Shown piece by piece: positions 51,551-60,861 of a stretch of 64,000 bases of DNA. Each line of letters begins with the position of its first letter. Within the stretch, counting starts at the first letter, position 1. The DNA lies in assembly GCA_019421365.1 (NCBI GenBank), contig JAHZFJ010000017.1, positions 1-64,000 of the forward strand, written 5' to 3'. The notes below the pieces were generated by a model. The model saw only the letters and a program-made list of their open reading frames with translations, made no database searches and had not been told where the DNA came from. Source of the DNA: Lachnospiraceae bacterium (GTDB taxonomy: Bacteria > Bacillota > Clostridia > Lachnospirales > Lachnospiraceae). A program made the position numbers and the translations under genes.

Positions 51551-53845
51551 TTAGCTTGAACAGCTTGTGCATTCATCCATCTCAAGTGATTGATTTCTTA
51601 TATAGTAAATCGTCTTAAGTCCTTGCTTCCAAGCTTCTACATATAGGTTAAGAATGTCCTTTGCCTTATATTCAGGAGTGATATAGAAGTTAATGGATTG
51701 TGACTGATCAATATGACGTTGACGAATTCCACAAGCTTTGATGGAATATTGTTGATCAACTGTATGCGCTTCTTTGTAGAACCAATAATTTTGATCATTT
51801 AAATCTGGTGCAGTTTTTGTTATAAAACTCCCCTTCTTCTCTTCTACGAAGAAACGTTTGAAGATTGGATCAATTCCTGCAGAAGTATTGGCGATATTCG
51901 ATGTACTTCCTGTTGGTGCAATCGCCATAATATATCCATTACGTAAACCATACTTGGCTACGTCTGCTTTTAGCTTTTGCCATCTTTCGCTTGTATATCC
52001 ACGTTTATCAAAGTAAGCTCCAGTCTGCCATTCGGAACCTACGAACGCCTCATAGGCTCCCTTTTCCCTTGCTAATTCCATAGATGCCTTAATCGCTTGG
52101 TAGGCAATTTCTTCGAACAATTCATCCGCTTCTCTTAGATGTGCTTCACTTTCCCATGGAATTTGGTTTTTCGCAAGATAATGATGATATCCACTTGTTC
52201 CAAGCCCGATCGCACGGTATTTATCTGATGTAATTCTAGCATCTAGCTCAGGTACTTGATTCAATGTAATAACATTATCCAACATACGAATCTGTAGAGG
52301 AACATTATGCGCTAAATCTTGCTTTTCTATTTTACCAAGGTTTATAGAGTTAAGGTTACAAGTAACCATATCACCCGGCTTCATCTTATGAATAATTTGT
52401 TTCGAACCATTTTCATCATCTATTATAACTTCTTCTATTAATTCTGTCTCACTCATATTCTGTGCAATTTCTTGACATAAATTCGAAGCATAGATCATTC
52501 CTTCGTGCTTATTAGGATTTGCCTGATTTGCTGTATCTCTAAAGAAAAAGAAAGGTGCTCCTGTCTCAACTGCACTCTTCATAATCTTCTTCATAACCTC
52601 AAGAGCTGTTACTGTGATTCTAGATAGTTCTTCACAGGCTTCACACGCAAGATATCTTCGTGTAAATTCTTTGTCATCTATTTCATCATAACTATCTTCT
52701 AAGGAAAATCCCATAACTTTTCTTACCATATAAGGATCAAATAAGGACCACTCGCCTCTTGCTTCTAATCGTTCCATAAATAAGTTCGGTATGCTTAAGC
52801 CTGTAAATATATCATGAGCCTTTCTACGGTCATCTCCATTGTTCGTCTTAAGTTCAAGGAAGTCATATAAATCCGCATGCCAGATATCAAGTGTAATTGT
52901 TGCACCACCTTTACGGCGACCTAATTGGTCAACTGCTACAGCGGTATCATTATATAGACGCACCCATGGGATTACCCCTCCTGATGCATTCTTGTGTCCA
53001 CGAATCTCACTATTCAAACTGCGAATCTTACCTACGTAGATACCTAAAGCCCCACCATGTTTACTTACCTTTGAGAACTTTTGGTTAACATCATAGATGG
53101 ACCAAAGATTATCCCCTACTGTAGATATAAAGCAACTACTTAATTGATAGAAACTAGTTCCTGCATTGGCTAAAGTAGGAGTAGCTACTGTCATCTGCAA
53201 TGTACTTAATACATCGTAAAATTCTTTTGCATATTTGACTCTATTCTCTCCTTCTGGTATTGCAAGATGCATTGCAATCACTAGAAAACGTTCTTGTGGA
53301 AGTTCGCATCCTTCCCCTTTTCTACTACGTATAAGATATCGATCTGCTAGTAACTTCACACCTTCATAGTTGAATAGATAATCTCTCTCAGGTTTAATGT
53401 ACTCGCCTAATTCCTTAATCTGTTCTTTCGTATAATTTTCTTTGAGATAAGAACCATATTGATCAGATGCTGTCAATCTATCAACTAAAGTTACAAAATC
53501 ACCATATCCAAAATGTTTATATCCCCTACTAATTGCTGCTTCCTTATATAAATCAAATACAAACAATCTCGCCGCTACGTACTGCCAATTAATATTGGTA
53601 CGATTTATTAAGTTCCCAAATTCATCTCTTGTTGCATGAATTACTTTTTCAATTGCTGTCTGGATTAATACTTTTTGAATAGCTTTGGTTGTCATTCCAT
53701 CTACAAACTGAATTCTTGCATCTAACTCCAATTCAATCGGATCACAACCGTCTAATCCTTCACATGCAAATGCGATCATTTTTTTGGTTTTTTCCACGCA
53801 CAATGGTTCTATTGTATTGTTTCGTTTACGTATGTTAATTGTCAT
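51551..53845 (-). CDS. nrdA: ribonucleotide reductase class I, alpha subunit
   Basis: The 764-residue subunit has an N-terminal ATP-cone (residues about 4-95), the alpha-chain signatures LATPTLANAGTSFYQLSSCF with one active-site Cys, the NLCQEIAQNMSETE and CNLNSINLGKI segment with the radical and second Cys positions, and GIDPIFKRFFVEEKK. The C-terminal CTSCSS provides the mobile redox Cys pair. It makes deoxyribonucleotides from ribonucleotides with NrdB. The ATG follows GGGAGG. NrdR-like boxes overlap the promoter region. Confidence 0.95.
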   Translation of the reverse strand: MTINIRKRNNTIEPLCVEKTKKMIAFACEGLDGCDPIELELDARIQFVDGMTTKAIQKVLIQTAIEKVIHATRDEFGNLINRTNINWQYVAARLFVFDLYKEAAISRGYKHFGYGDFVTLVDRLTASDQYGSYLKENYTKEQIKELGEYIKPERDYLFNYEGVKLLADRYLIRSRKGEGCELPQERFLVIAMHLAIPEGENRVKYAKEFYDVLSTLQMTVATPTLANAGTSFYQLSSCFISTVGDNLWSIYDVNQKFSKVSKHGGALGIYVGKIRSLNSEIRGHKNASGGVIPWVRLYNDTAVAVDQLGRRKGGATITLDIWHADLYDFLELKTNNGDDRRKAHDIFTGLSIPNLFMERLEARGEWSLFDPYMVRKVMGFSLEDSYDEIDDKEFTRRYLACEACEELSRITVTALEVMKKIMKSAVETGAPFFFFRDTANQANPNKHEGMIYASNLCQEIAQNMSETELIEEVIIDDENGSKQIIHKMKPGDMVTCNLNSINLGKIEKQDLAHNVPLQIRMLDNVITLNQVPELDARITSDKYRAIGLGTSGYHHYLAKNQIPWESEAHLREADELFEEIAYQAIKASMELAREKGAYEAFVGSEWQTGAYFDKRGYTSERWQKLKADVAKYGLRNGYIMAIAPTGSTSNIANTSAGIDPIFKRFFVEEKKGSFITKTAPDLNDQNYWFYKEAHTVDQQYSIKACGIRQRHIDQSQSINFYITPEYKAKDILNLYVEAWKQGLKTIYYIRNQSLEMDECTSCSS

Positions 53846-53925
53846 TACAGACGACCTCCCAGACTCTTTACTTCTTTTATTTTTTATCTATATATTGATT
53901 TAATCTTTTGTTTTTATCTTATAAA

Positions 53926-53974
53926 ACACATTATATAGTATTACAATAATAATTACTATTACTATATACTTTTT
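53926..53974 (-). promoter_or_regulatory. pair of NrdR-like boxes at the nrd promoter
   Basis: ACACATTATATAGTAT (53926-53941) matches 14 of 16 positions of the remembered NrdR consensus acaCwAtATaTwGtgt. A weaker copy, TTACTATATACTTTTT, starts 33 bp away (53959-53974), about three helical turns, which is the known box spacing. The first box contains the likely -10 element TATAAT on the minus strand, so NrdR binding would block transcription. Confidence 0.7.
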
Positions 53975-54061
53975 GAAACAAAATATCAAGTACTAGTTTT
54001 CATCCATATTATTTTATTTATCCGCAAAACGAGGTTGTACTATACATATATAGAATGCAAA

Positions 54062-54100
54062 ATCAACAAAGTCCAGCAGATTTCTTGCTGGACTTCTAAT
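54062..54100 (-). terminator. probable terminator downstream of the second MATE gene
   Basis: AAGTCCAGCA (54069-54078) and TGCTGGACTT (54086-54095) form a 10-bp perfect stem with a 7-nt loop. The minus strand continues TGTTGATTTTGC; the gap after the MATE stop is about 100 nt. Confidence 0.6.
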
Positions 54101-54196
54101 AATAAATAAAAATAGATATAGAATTCAGCATTAATTTATACTAAATCCTATATCTATTGTTTATATTTGAATTTATATTCTCTTATTTCAAGGAAG

Positions 54197-55558
54197 TTAG
54201 CTTTTAGGCTCTAATCTCTCAAAATTATGGATCCAATCAACTTTCTTGTAATAAATCAAGAATATGATAGAACTTAATGCCCATGTCAACGGATAAGCCC
54301 AGTAGATTACCCCTATCTTCGGCACAAGATGAACTGCCACAGTGATATACGTGATACGAATCAAGCACCATGTAATCAGCATCGTTATCATTGGAACAAT
54401 TGCTTTACCTGCACCACGCATAATTCCCGCTATACAATGAGAAAATGCCAATAAGAAATAAAACAACGCTTCCGTTTTTGCCTGTTTTATACCAAAGGCA
54501 ACAACAGATGGATCATCATTAAATAGACTTATTAATACTGGTGCACCAATCCATATAATACCCCCAACAATTTCTGCCATAGTTACAGAGCAGATAATAC
54601 CGAATTTGGCTCCCTTCTTTACCCTGTCAAGCTTCCCAGCCCCAAGATTCTGTCCGACAAAGGTTGTTAATGCCATAGAAAAACATGTTATTGGCAAGAA
54701 GGCAAATCCCTCAATTTTCGAGTACGCTCCACCACCGGCCATCGCATTAACACCAAACGCATTAATATTCGATTGCACAATAACATTAGCAAAACCAATA
54801 ATGGAATTTTGTACACCAGATGGTAAACCCAATTGTATAATCTGTTTGAGCATTGAGCGATCAAAGCGGATTTTACGCCATGAAACCTTATATACGGTAT
54901 CATAGTGCATTAGCCGATAGAAACATAATATTGCACTAATCGCTTGAGAAATAATTGTTGCTAACGCAGCTGAACCAACACCTAGTTTCAATACTGCTAC
55001 AAAGAAAAGATCTAAAACTACATTTACAATTGAAGATATAATCAGATAGTAAAGCGGGTGCCTACTATCTCCTATTGCTTGCAGAATTCCAACAGCTATG
55101 TTATACATAACAACTGATGTGGCTCCAACAAAATAGATACGAAAATAAATAATTGAATTTGGTAAGACTGACTCTGGCGTTCCCATCCACGTCAAAATCT
55201 GTGGGGTGAATACAATTCCAAGTATCGTTAATATCACACTCGCAACTAAGCCAAATGCTACATCCGTATGAATTGCTAATTTTAATTTCTTATAATCTTT
55301 AGCCCCAAAATACTTTGATATGATAACACCAGCTCCCATAGCGATACCATTGAAGAAACCAACCATTAAGAATATTAGATTACCAGAAGAACTTACTGCC
55401 GCCAGAGCATCATTTCCTATAAAATTGCCAACAATCAGTGAATCCACTGTGTTGTACAACTGCTGAAATACATTTCCTATAAAGATTGGTATTGCAAATA
55501 TAATGATTTTCTTCCAAATACTCCCCTCCGTGAGTAATGTTGAATGATTCTCTTTCAC
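54197..55558 (-). CDS. MATE-family efflux transporter
   Basis: The 453-residue protein has about 12 membrane segments and the clear NorM/DinF-like opening IFAIPIFIGNVFQQLYNTVD followed by SLIVGNFIGNDALAAV, which contains the conserved Gln-x-Tyr-Asn-Thr of bacterial MATE proteins. It starts at GTG 10 nt after AAAGGA. It is not clearly co-transcribed with any neighbour. The substrate is unknown. Confidence 0.92.
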   Translation of the reverse strand: MKENHSTLLTEGSIWKKIIIFAIPIFIGNVFQQLYNTVDSLIVGNFIGNDALAAVSSSGNLIFLMVGFFNGIAMGAGVIISKYFGAKDYKKLKLAIHTDVAFGLVASVILTILGIVFTPQILTWMGTPESVLPNSIIYFRIYFVGATSVVMYNIAVGILQAIGDSRHPLYYLIISSIVNVVLDLFFVAVLKLGVGSAALATIISQAISAILCFYRLMHYDTVYKVSWRKIRFDRSMLKQIIQLGLPSGVQNSIIGFANVIVQSNINAFGVNAMAGGGAYSKIEGFAFLPITCFSMALTTFVGQNLGAGKLDRVKKGAKFGIICSVTMAEIVGGIIWIGAPVLISLFNDDPSVVAFGIKQAKTEALFYFLLAFSHCIAGIMRGAGKAIVPMITMLITWCLIRITYITVAVHLVPKIGVIYWAYPLTWALSSIIFLIYYKKVDWIHNFERLEPKS

Positions 55559-55738
55559 AACTACAGATCCTTTCGTATATTAATCCACACAATAAAATTG
55601 ATGGCACCAATTTGTAGTGAACACGAATTCGTACCATCGACTTTCAAGTATAACAGATTCTATACGATATAAAATGTATTTTCTTATAAATATTAAGTAG
55701 TTTTATGTAGAAACGTAAAATCTAAACTTCAAAAAAGG

Positions 55739-56716
55739 TCAGTACGCATCCATCAATTGTTGTAACAGAACAGGCTTTTCCTCCCTACACTTAGCTACTG
55801 CTTTACAAAAACTACATGGTGAGTAATAATCTTCTGCATTAATGTTAAGCCTCTTTTTCCCCACAATTTCAACCAATCCTTTTATACCATCTTCAAGCAA
55901 AGCTTTAGTAAATACATTCTCATAGGGATTGTATTTTTGCAGTATCGATACGATATCCTCATTCAATATATTACCTATAGAGAAATTACAAGGTAATACA
56001 TCACCATTACAATCGATCATGATTTCAGATACCTGATCAAGCGGTGTGGTATACAAGGCCTTACCACATTGAAAGGAATAGTCAATCGGTTGCTTTTCGA
56101 AGTAATCCGCTAAATAAATACATGCATTTCCATCTGGGAATATAGCATCTCCTTCATTTCTTTCAATATGCAAATCATCGAAATAAGCCAGGCACTCTCT
56201 TGTCTTTTGATTATATGGGTTGTCATCTTCTTCCGATATTAACCAAGATGGTTGAAGGCGGAATCTACCTGTATAATGTTCGCACAATGCTGTGGCAAAT
56301 TGCCTCTCCCATTCAAGCGGGAGAAATTCACTATGAAAACAATCAACTGATAGCAAGATATCATTCACTCCGCTATCCTCTAACATCCTGGCAACTTCCT
56401 TTATTCGTTTTTCATCCTTTGAAAAACATCCATTGGTTATTAATTGTCTCTTGGGTATCCCACATTCCTTGGCTGCTCTATGAATATCACATACTATTTC
56501 CGGATAAATCAATGCCTCTCCACCAAATGTCATGATGGAACCAATCTGGTTACATCTTGATAAATCCTTAAGTGCCTTAGCTGCTCGCACTCCATCTAAA
56601 CGATGTGTAGCTGGTAGTTTTCCTTCTGAGCAATGCTTGCATCTACTGGTACAAAAATTATTAATCGTAAACTCTACTCTTTGAATGTTTTTAATATATG
56701 TATTATTTATCTGCAT
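55739..56716 (-). CDS. orphan radical SAM protein with C-terminal Cys-rich (SPASM-like) region
   Basis: The 325-residue enzyme has the radical SAM cluster motif C-x3-C-x2-C in NNFCTSRCKHCSEG near residue 22, the SAM-binding FGGEALIYPEI, and LLSVDCFHSEF. At the C-terminus cysteines in DCNGDVLPCNFS and YYSPCSFCKAVAKC look like auxiliary cluster ligands of the SPASM/twitch type. Such proteins often modify ribosomal peptides or act as sulfatase-maturase-like enzymes, but I see no precursor peptide or transporter gene next to it. The ATG follows GGGGAC. The reaction is unknown. Confidence 0.85.
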   Translation of the reverse strand: MQINNTYIKNIQRVEFTINNFCTSRCKHCSEGKLPATHRLDGVRAAKALKDLSRCNQIGSIMTFGGEALIYPEIVCDIHRAAKECGIPKRQLITNGCFSKDEKRIKEVARMLEDSGVNDILLSVDCFHSEFLPLEWERQFATALCEHYTGRFRLQPSWLISEEDDNPYNQKTRECLAYFDDLHIERNEGDAIFPDGNACIYLADYFEKQPIDYSFQCGKALYTTPLDQVSEIMIDCNGDVLPCNFSIGNILNEDIVSILQKYNPYENVFTKALLEDGIKGLVEIVGKKRLNINAEDYYSPCSFCKAVAKCREEKPVLLQQLMDAY

Positions 56717-56830
56717 AAACTGTCCCCTTCTCTATATCTAACATAGTTAATAGGCTAAACGTATTTAGCAATCTGCTACAAATCACCTTATTATACCATT
56801 TTAATATATCGAAGTAAAACATATAACCAC

Positions 56831-56879
56831 TTGACTTTTATATATGCTAGCGTTATATTGTGTATAGTGTATATATACA
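56831..56879 (+). promoter_or_regulatory. promoter and probable GntR operator of the GntR/ABC operon
   Basis: TTGACT (56831-56836) and TATATT (56854-56859) are 17 bp apart. Just downstream lies the perfect 12-bp palindrome TGTATATATACA (56868-56879) in a wider GTGTATA-rich stretch, resembling YtrA-type operators. Binding would repress from the start-site region. Confidence 0.75.
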
Positions 56880-56904
56880 ATATCAAAAAAAGGAGTGCAT
56901 TCTA

Positions 56905-57279
56905 TTGGATATAATTATCAACAATTCTTCTGGCATTCCCATATACGAACAGATCTATAACCAGCTTAAATCATTAATCGTAACTGGCAAATTAAAGGAG
57001 GGCGAAGCACTTCCATCGATGCGATTATTAGCCAAGGAATTACGAATTAGTGTTATCACTACCAAGCGTGCTTATGAAGAATTAGAACGTGACGGATTGA
57101 TTGAAACCATTACTGGTAAAGGAAGTTTTGTGGGAAAACAAAATATCGAGGTAATTCGCGAAGAATACCTAAAAGAAGCAGAAGATTATCTAAGCAAAGC
57201 GATCGAAAGTGCAAGACATGCAGATATGTCGCTTGATGACTTAACTGATTTATTAAAGATACTTTATGAATTTGAATAG
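56905..57279 (+). CDS. GntR-family regulator, YtrA type
   Basis: The 124-residue protein starts at a TTG about 8 nt after AAAGGAGTG. It has a GntR winged helix (IPIYEQIYNQLKSLIVTGKL, then LPSMRLLAKELRISVITTKRA and GLIETITGKGSFVG) and a short helical tail of about 45 residues, as in the YtrA subfamily. YtrA-type repressors sit in front of and control small ABC exporter operons that respond to cell-wall antibiotics. Here the ATPase and permease genes follow on the same strand, which fits exactly. Confidence 0.92.
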   Translation: MDIIINNSSGIPIYEQIYNQLKSLIVTGKLKEGEALPSMRLLAKELRISVITTKRAYEELERDGLIETITGKGSFVGKQNIEVIREEYLKEAEDYLSKAIESARHADMSLDDLTDLLKILYEFE

Positions 57280-57363
57280 GTAATTGAAAAACTATTATCG
57301 ACAGGGAAGTAATTTTACAATTGACTAATGAATTTGAATAAAGAAGGGAGAATATCAACTACT

Positions 57364-58230
57364 ATGGAATACTGTCTCGAAATAAAAAATCTAAACAAAC
57401 AGTATACGAATTTTCAACTAAAGGATATTAATTTTAATTTACACAAAGGAACCATCATGGGATTTATAGGAGAAAATGGTGCTGGCAAAACAACTACAAT
57501 TAAATCTATCTTAAATCTTATTAATATTGATTCCGGTGATATTCTTTTTGAAGGCAAAGATATTACCAAAGATATGAGCCAACAGCAAAAGGAAGCAATT
57601 GGCGTTGTATTAGATGAATGTTGTTTTCACGATGTGTTACGCGTGAAGGATGTTCAAAAGATTATGAAGAATATGTACAAAAACTGGGATACTGCTACTT
57701 TTCAAGCATATATTAACAAACTCAGAATCCCTACTGATAAGACACTAAAAGAATTCTCGAAAGGTAATAAGATGAAACTGAACTTGGCTGTTGCCCTTGC
57801 TCACAATCCCAAGTTACTAATCTTAGATGAGGCAACAAGTGGACTTGACCCAGTTATCCGAAATCAGATTCTTGATGTTTTCTTAGATTTTATACAAGAT
57901 GAAGAACATACTATACTACTATCCTCACATATAACTACTGATTTAGAGAAGATTTGTGACTACATTACTTTTATCCATGAAGGACAAATCGTATTCTCAC
58001 AGACGAAAGACGAGATCTTAGAAAACTATGGTATTGTCCGCTGTTCGAACAGCGACGCAGATACTTACGATTCTTCTTATATCATCAGCATGAAAAAGAC
58101 TCAATTTAATACTTCTATACTTGTTGAAAACAAACGACATTTTAAGAAACAATATCCTAGTTCAATTGTTGAACCAGTAACACTAGAAGAAATTATGTTG
58201 TTCTATTCAGGAGGTGCTCACACATGTTAA
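57364..58230 (+). CDS. ABC transporter ATP-binding protein
   Basis: The 288-residue protein, from the ATG at 57364, has Walker A GENGAGKTTT, a signature variant KEFSKGNKMKLNLAVALAH (Ser-Lys-Gly-Asn in place of Ser-Gly-Gly), Walker B LLILDEATSGLDP and the switch His in LLSSHITTDLE. The signature variation is usual in YtrB/BcrA-like exporters. It follows the GntR gene and overlaps the permease gene by 7 bp, so translation is coupled. Export of, or resistance to, an antimicrobial is a reasonable inference from gene order. Confidence 0.92.
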   Translation: MEYCLEIKNLNKQYTNFQLKDINFNLHKGTIMGFIGENGAGKTTTIKSILNLINIDSGDILFEGKDITKDMSQQQKEAIGVVLDECCFHDVLRVKDVQKIMKNMYKNWDTATFQAYINKLRIPTDKTLKEFSKGNKMKLNLAVALAHNPKLLILDEATSGLDPVIRNQILDVFLDFIQDEEHTILLSSHITTDLEKICDYITFIHEGQIVFSQTKDEILENYGIVRCSNSDADTYDSSYIISMKKTQFNTSILVENKRHFKKQYPSSIVEPVTLEEIMLFYSGGAHTC

Positions 58231-58862
58231 AAGGGTTATTATTAAAAGATTTATTCATACTAAAGAAAAGTTTATTATTTGGACTCGCATTTCTCGTATT
58301 TTATGGTGTAATAGGTATGTCCTCCAATGATATTTCCTTCATTAGTACTTATTTTGTAATATTCTTTACGCTTATAAGTGTGTCTTCCTATGCACTTGAT
58401 GAACAAGCAAGATGGATGCCTTACGCTCTTACTACAACCAATCGGAATAAACTTGTACAATCCAAATACCTACTTGCCTTCATTATGGTCATCTTTGGAT
58501 TCATTTGTTCCTATGCTTTAACCTTACTACAGCAGGCAACTCAATCAGGTACGTTAGTATTAACGATATCACCAACTGCTTGGGCTGGAATCTATGTTAG
58601 TTTACTTTTTAATTTTATAATACTTCCTATACTCTTTAAACTTGGTAGCGAGAATAGTCGAATAATTATGTTTGCCATAGTGGCATTACCAACTATTCTC
58701 ATTGCTATTCTTTCAAAGAATAACTCGCTACCTTCCATTAACCAAGCAACCCTAGAGAGTCTAATAAGTTATCTCCCTTACATTGGTGTAATATCGGTTC
58801 TACTCATTGGATTTTTTTCTTATTTCATTAGTTTGAAGATTGTAAAGAAGAAAGATTTCTAA
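58224..58862 (+). CDS. ABC-2 type transporter permease
   Basis: The 212-residue protein has six hydrophobic segments and the start MLKGLLLKDLFILKKSLL seen in ABC-2 permeases of the YtrC/BcrB kind, which act as homodimers with the ATPase encoded just upstream. It has the SSYALDEQARWMPYALTTT loop typical of this group. Its last 35 bp overlap the end of the convergent MATE gene, so the two transcripts overlap in antisense. Confidence 0.85.
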   Translation: MLKGLLLKDLFILKKSLLFGLAFLVFYGVIGMSSNDISFISTYFVIFFTLISVSSYALDEQARWMPYALTTTNRNKLVQSKYLLAFIMVIFGFICSYALTLLQQATQSGTLVLTISPTAWAGIYVSLLFNFIILPILFKLGSENSRIIMFAIVALPTILIAILSKNNSLPSINQATLESLISYLPYIGVISVLLIGFFSYFISLKIVKKKDF

Positions 58863-60177
58863 ACTCACGTTTTATTAGGATCAGTGAGATAATTGTTGCA
58901 ACGAAATCACTTACTGGTTGTGCATAGAATATACCAATTTGCTCAAAACATAGTGGAAGTATATATATCAAAGGAATTAATAATAGCACTTGTCTTACTA
59001 GAGTAATAACTGTAGAAGCTGTTGGCTTACCAATGGATTGAAAAAATGTTGTAGCCAACATAACAAAACCTAGTACTGGTGCTATTATAAAGTTCACGCG
59101 AAGAGCAGGAATTCCAATTTTCATTAATTCGTTACCTCCACCAAACATTCGAATTATCGCACTAGGAAACAACTCTGTGGTTAACCAAATTATCAAGGTA
59201 ACTCCCACTGATAAAGCACTTGCTTGATAGAATATGTCTTTTACACGTTTTGAATTTCCTACACTATAATTGTATCCTACAAGAGGTTGAATGCCTTGGC
59301 TTATGCCTGAAGCTGGCATGATAACAAACGTCATAATACTTGAGATAATGGCATATACACTAATTGCCACATCACCACCATATTTACCAAGTTGGCTATT
59401 ATATACAAGCGCTATAAATCCCATAGCAATCTGCGCTACCCAGAATGCAAAGCCACAATTCAGTACTCTTCTCGAAATCTCTTTATCAATCGCAAATGAA
59501 TCTTTTGTAATTCGAACTAAGGTCTTCCCTCCAAAAACTAGATATGCACCGAAAACAGCTGATACAACTTGTCCAATAACAGTAGCATACGCAGCACCTT
59601 CTACTCCAAATCCTAAAACACCCACAAAAATAGCGTCTAAGATAATATTCGTTACCGCTCCTATCCCCGTTACAAGCATACCTATTACAGGCTTCCCTGA
59701 AACACGAACAAAATCACAGAATACTAAGGTTAACCCTTGGAATAAACAGCCTATAACTACTATTTTATAATATTGTTTCGCTAATACATATGTTGTCTGT
59801 GTAACGCCGAATATCTTCAAGAAAAAATCTGCAAATACCCACAATATAATGCTAAGTAAAACTTCAAAAATAACCGTTAACCAGAATGCTGATGCGAATG
59901 ATGCATTTGCTTTCTTTGAATCATTCTGCCCGCGATATAATGTAAATATAGTAGATCCACCAGCACTACACATTAAACCAAAAGCAATCATCATAAAAGA
60001 TAATGGGAAACAAATTGATAACGAAGCTAGTGCCGTATTTCCATTAAAGTTACCTACAAAGATACGGTCTACAATATTGTAAACTGCTGTTATTAATAAT
60101 GATATAGCAGCTGGTATGGAAAATTTTAATATTAACGGTAATACCTTTCCGGTTGAAAAGTCTGATTTATTCTTCAC
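58828..60177 (-). CDS. MATE-family efflux transporter, MarR-linked
   Basis: The 449-residue protein has about 12 membrane segments and MATE features: LPLILKFSIPAAISLLITAVY, then NIVDRIFVGNFNGNTALASL, and later VGYNYSVGNSKRVK. It belongs to the MepA-like branch. The start is a GTG after GGAGGAGATACTA, inside the end of the MarR gene, so the pair is translationally coupled. In S. aureus mepRA a MarR repressor controls a MATE drug pump in the same way, suggesting drug-inducible efflux here. Confidence 0.92.
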   Translation of the reverse strand: MKNKSDFSTGKVLPLILKFSIPAAISLLITAVYNIVDRIFVGNFNGNTALASLSICFPLSFMMIAFGLMCSAGGSTIFTLYRGQNDSKKANASFASAFWLTVIFEVLLSIILWVFADFFLKIFGVTQTTYVLAKQYYKIVVIGCLFQGLTLVFCDFVRVSGKPVIGMLVTGIGAVTNIILDAIFVGVLGFGVEGAAYATVIGQVVSAVFGAYLVFGGKTLVRITKDSFAIDKEISRRVLNCGFAFWVAQIAMGFIALVYNSQLGKYGGDVAISVYAIISSIMTFVIMPASGISQGIQPLVGYNYSVGNSKRVKDIFYQASALSVGVTLIIWLTTELFPSAIIRMFGGGNELMKIGIPALRVNFIIAPVLGFVMLATTFFQSIGKPTASTVITLVRQVLLLIPLIYILPLCFEQIGIFYAQPVSDFVATIISLILIKREFRNLSSLQSSN

Positions 60178-60619
60178 TAGTATCTCCTCCTTTTGGCATA
60201 GATTTTAGCAACTGATCGATTACTCGTATTGTAATTTCAACCTCTTCATCTCTTATATCACTTAGGTTCTCTGCCCATTCCTCATGATATTCTTTCACAT
60301 ATTGACGATAATACTCCTCACCTAAATCCGTTAGCTTAAGAAGGGTAACCCTCTTGTCTTCTTCTAGCGAATATTTCACCAGAACCTTCTTCTCCTCTAA
60401 CTCATTAATTAATTTGGTTACGCTTGGAGTTGTAATCTTTAACCTCTCACTAATATCACTTACACGTACTTCTTCACATTCTTCAAGCAATTCATGAATA
60501 CAATCGATAATGTGAATATGTCTAGGCTTAAATCCCTTTGGTAACTCTTTCATTGTTTCTGTTACTCGTTTGGCAACAAAACAACTATCTAATAAACGTT
60601 TCATATTATCAACTTTCAT
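60167..60619 (-). CDS. MarR-family transcriptional regulator, MepR-like
   Basis: The 150-residue protein from the ATG at 60619 has the MarR winged helix: HIHIIDCIHELLEECEEVRV, SDISERLKITTPSVTKLINEL as the recognition part, and the wing KYSLEEDKRVTLLKLTD. The stop overlaps the MATE start by 11 bp. A strong promoter with palindromic operators covering the -10 box and start site lies upstream, fitting autorepression released by drug binding. A frame to 60646 exists but lacks a ribosome site. Confidence 0.92.
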   Translation of the reverse strand: MKVDNMKRLLDSCFVAKRVTETMKELPKGFKPRHIHIIDCIHELLEECEEVRVSDISERLKITTPSVTKLINELEEKKVLVKYSLEEDKRVTLLKLTDLGEEYYRQYVKEYHEEWAENLSDIRDEEVEITIRVIDQLLKSMPKGGDTSEE

Positions 60620-60647
60620 AATTAAATGTATCTCCTTTTTCAACATT

Positions 60648-60703
60648 AGTTACTAATAGTAATTATCTTTAGTAACTATATGGCTATAAGTGTTTTTTGT
60701 CAA
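60648..60703 (-). promoter_or_regulatory. promoter with MarR-type operators of the marR-MATE operon
   Basis: On the minus strand TTGACA (60703-60698) and TATAGT (60680-60675) are 17 bp apart. TTACTA-A-TAGTAA (60650-60662) is a perfect palindrome at about +6 to +18, and AGTTACTA/TAGTAACT (60648-60655 and 60670-60677) is an overlapping wider dyad that touches the -10 box. A repressor bound here would block the promoter. Confidence 0.8.
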
Positions 60704-60725
60704 ATGTTTTTTTATTATTAATAAA

Positions 60726-60775
60726 ATAGAACCATGATGAATCGTCTATTCTAAATCGATTCATCATGGTTCTAT
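60726..60775. terminator. strong hairpin terminator after the amidase gene
   Basis: A perfect 19-bp stem (60726-60744 with 60757-60775, beginning ATAGAACCATGATG) with a 12-nt loop lies 87 bp after the amidase stop; the minus strand continues TTTTATTAATAA. Confidence 0.88.
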
Positions 60776-60861
60776 CTAAAATTGATCCCAAAATTCAGGA
60801 ATCTGTTCTAAGATTTCATTAGCAGATTTTACAGTCGCTACAACTATCTTTTTAAAATCAC

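Noticed and set aside
54606..54905. Plus-strand frame opposite the MATE gene at 54-55.5 kb
   Set aside because: Antisense shadow of a well-supported membrane protein with no start signal.
60776..60861. Possible coding remnant of about 28 codons on the minus strand after the amidase stop (SDFKKIVVATVKSANEILEQ and onward)
   Set aside because: It has a protein-like composition but no start codon or ribosome site, and a terminator follows directly; too short to support as a gene or pseudogene.
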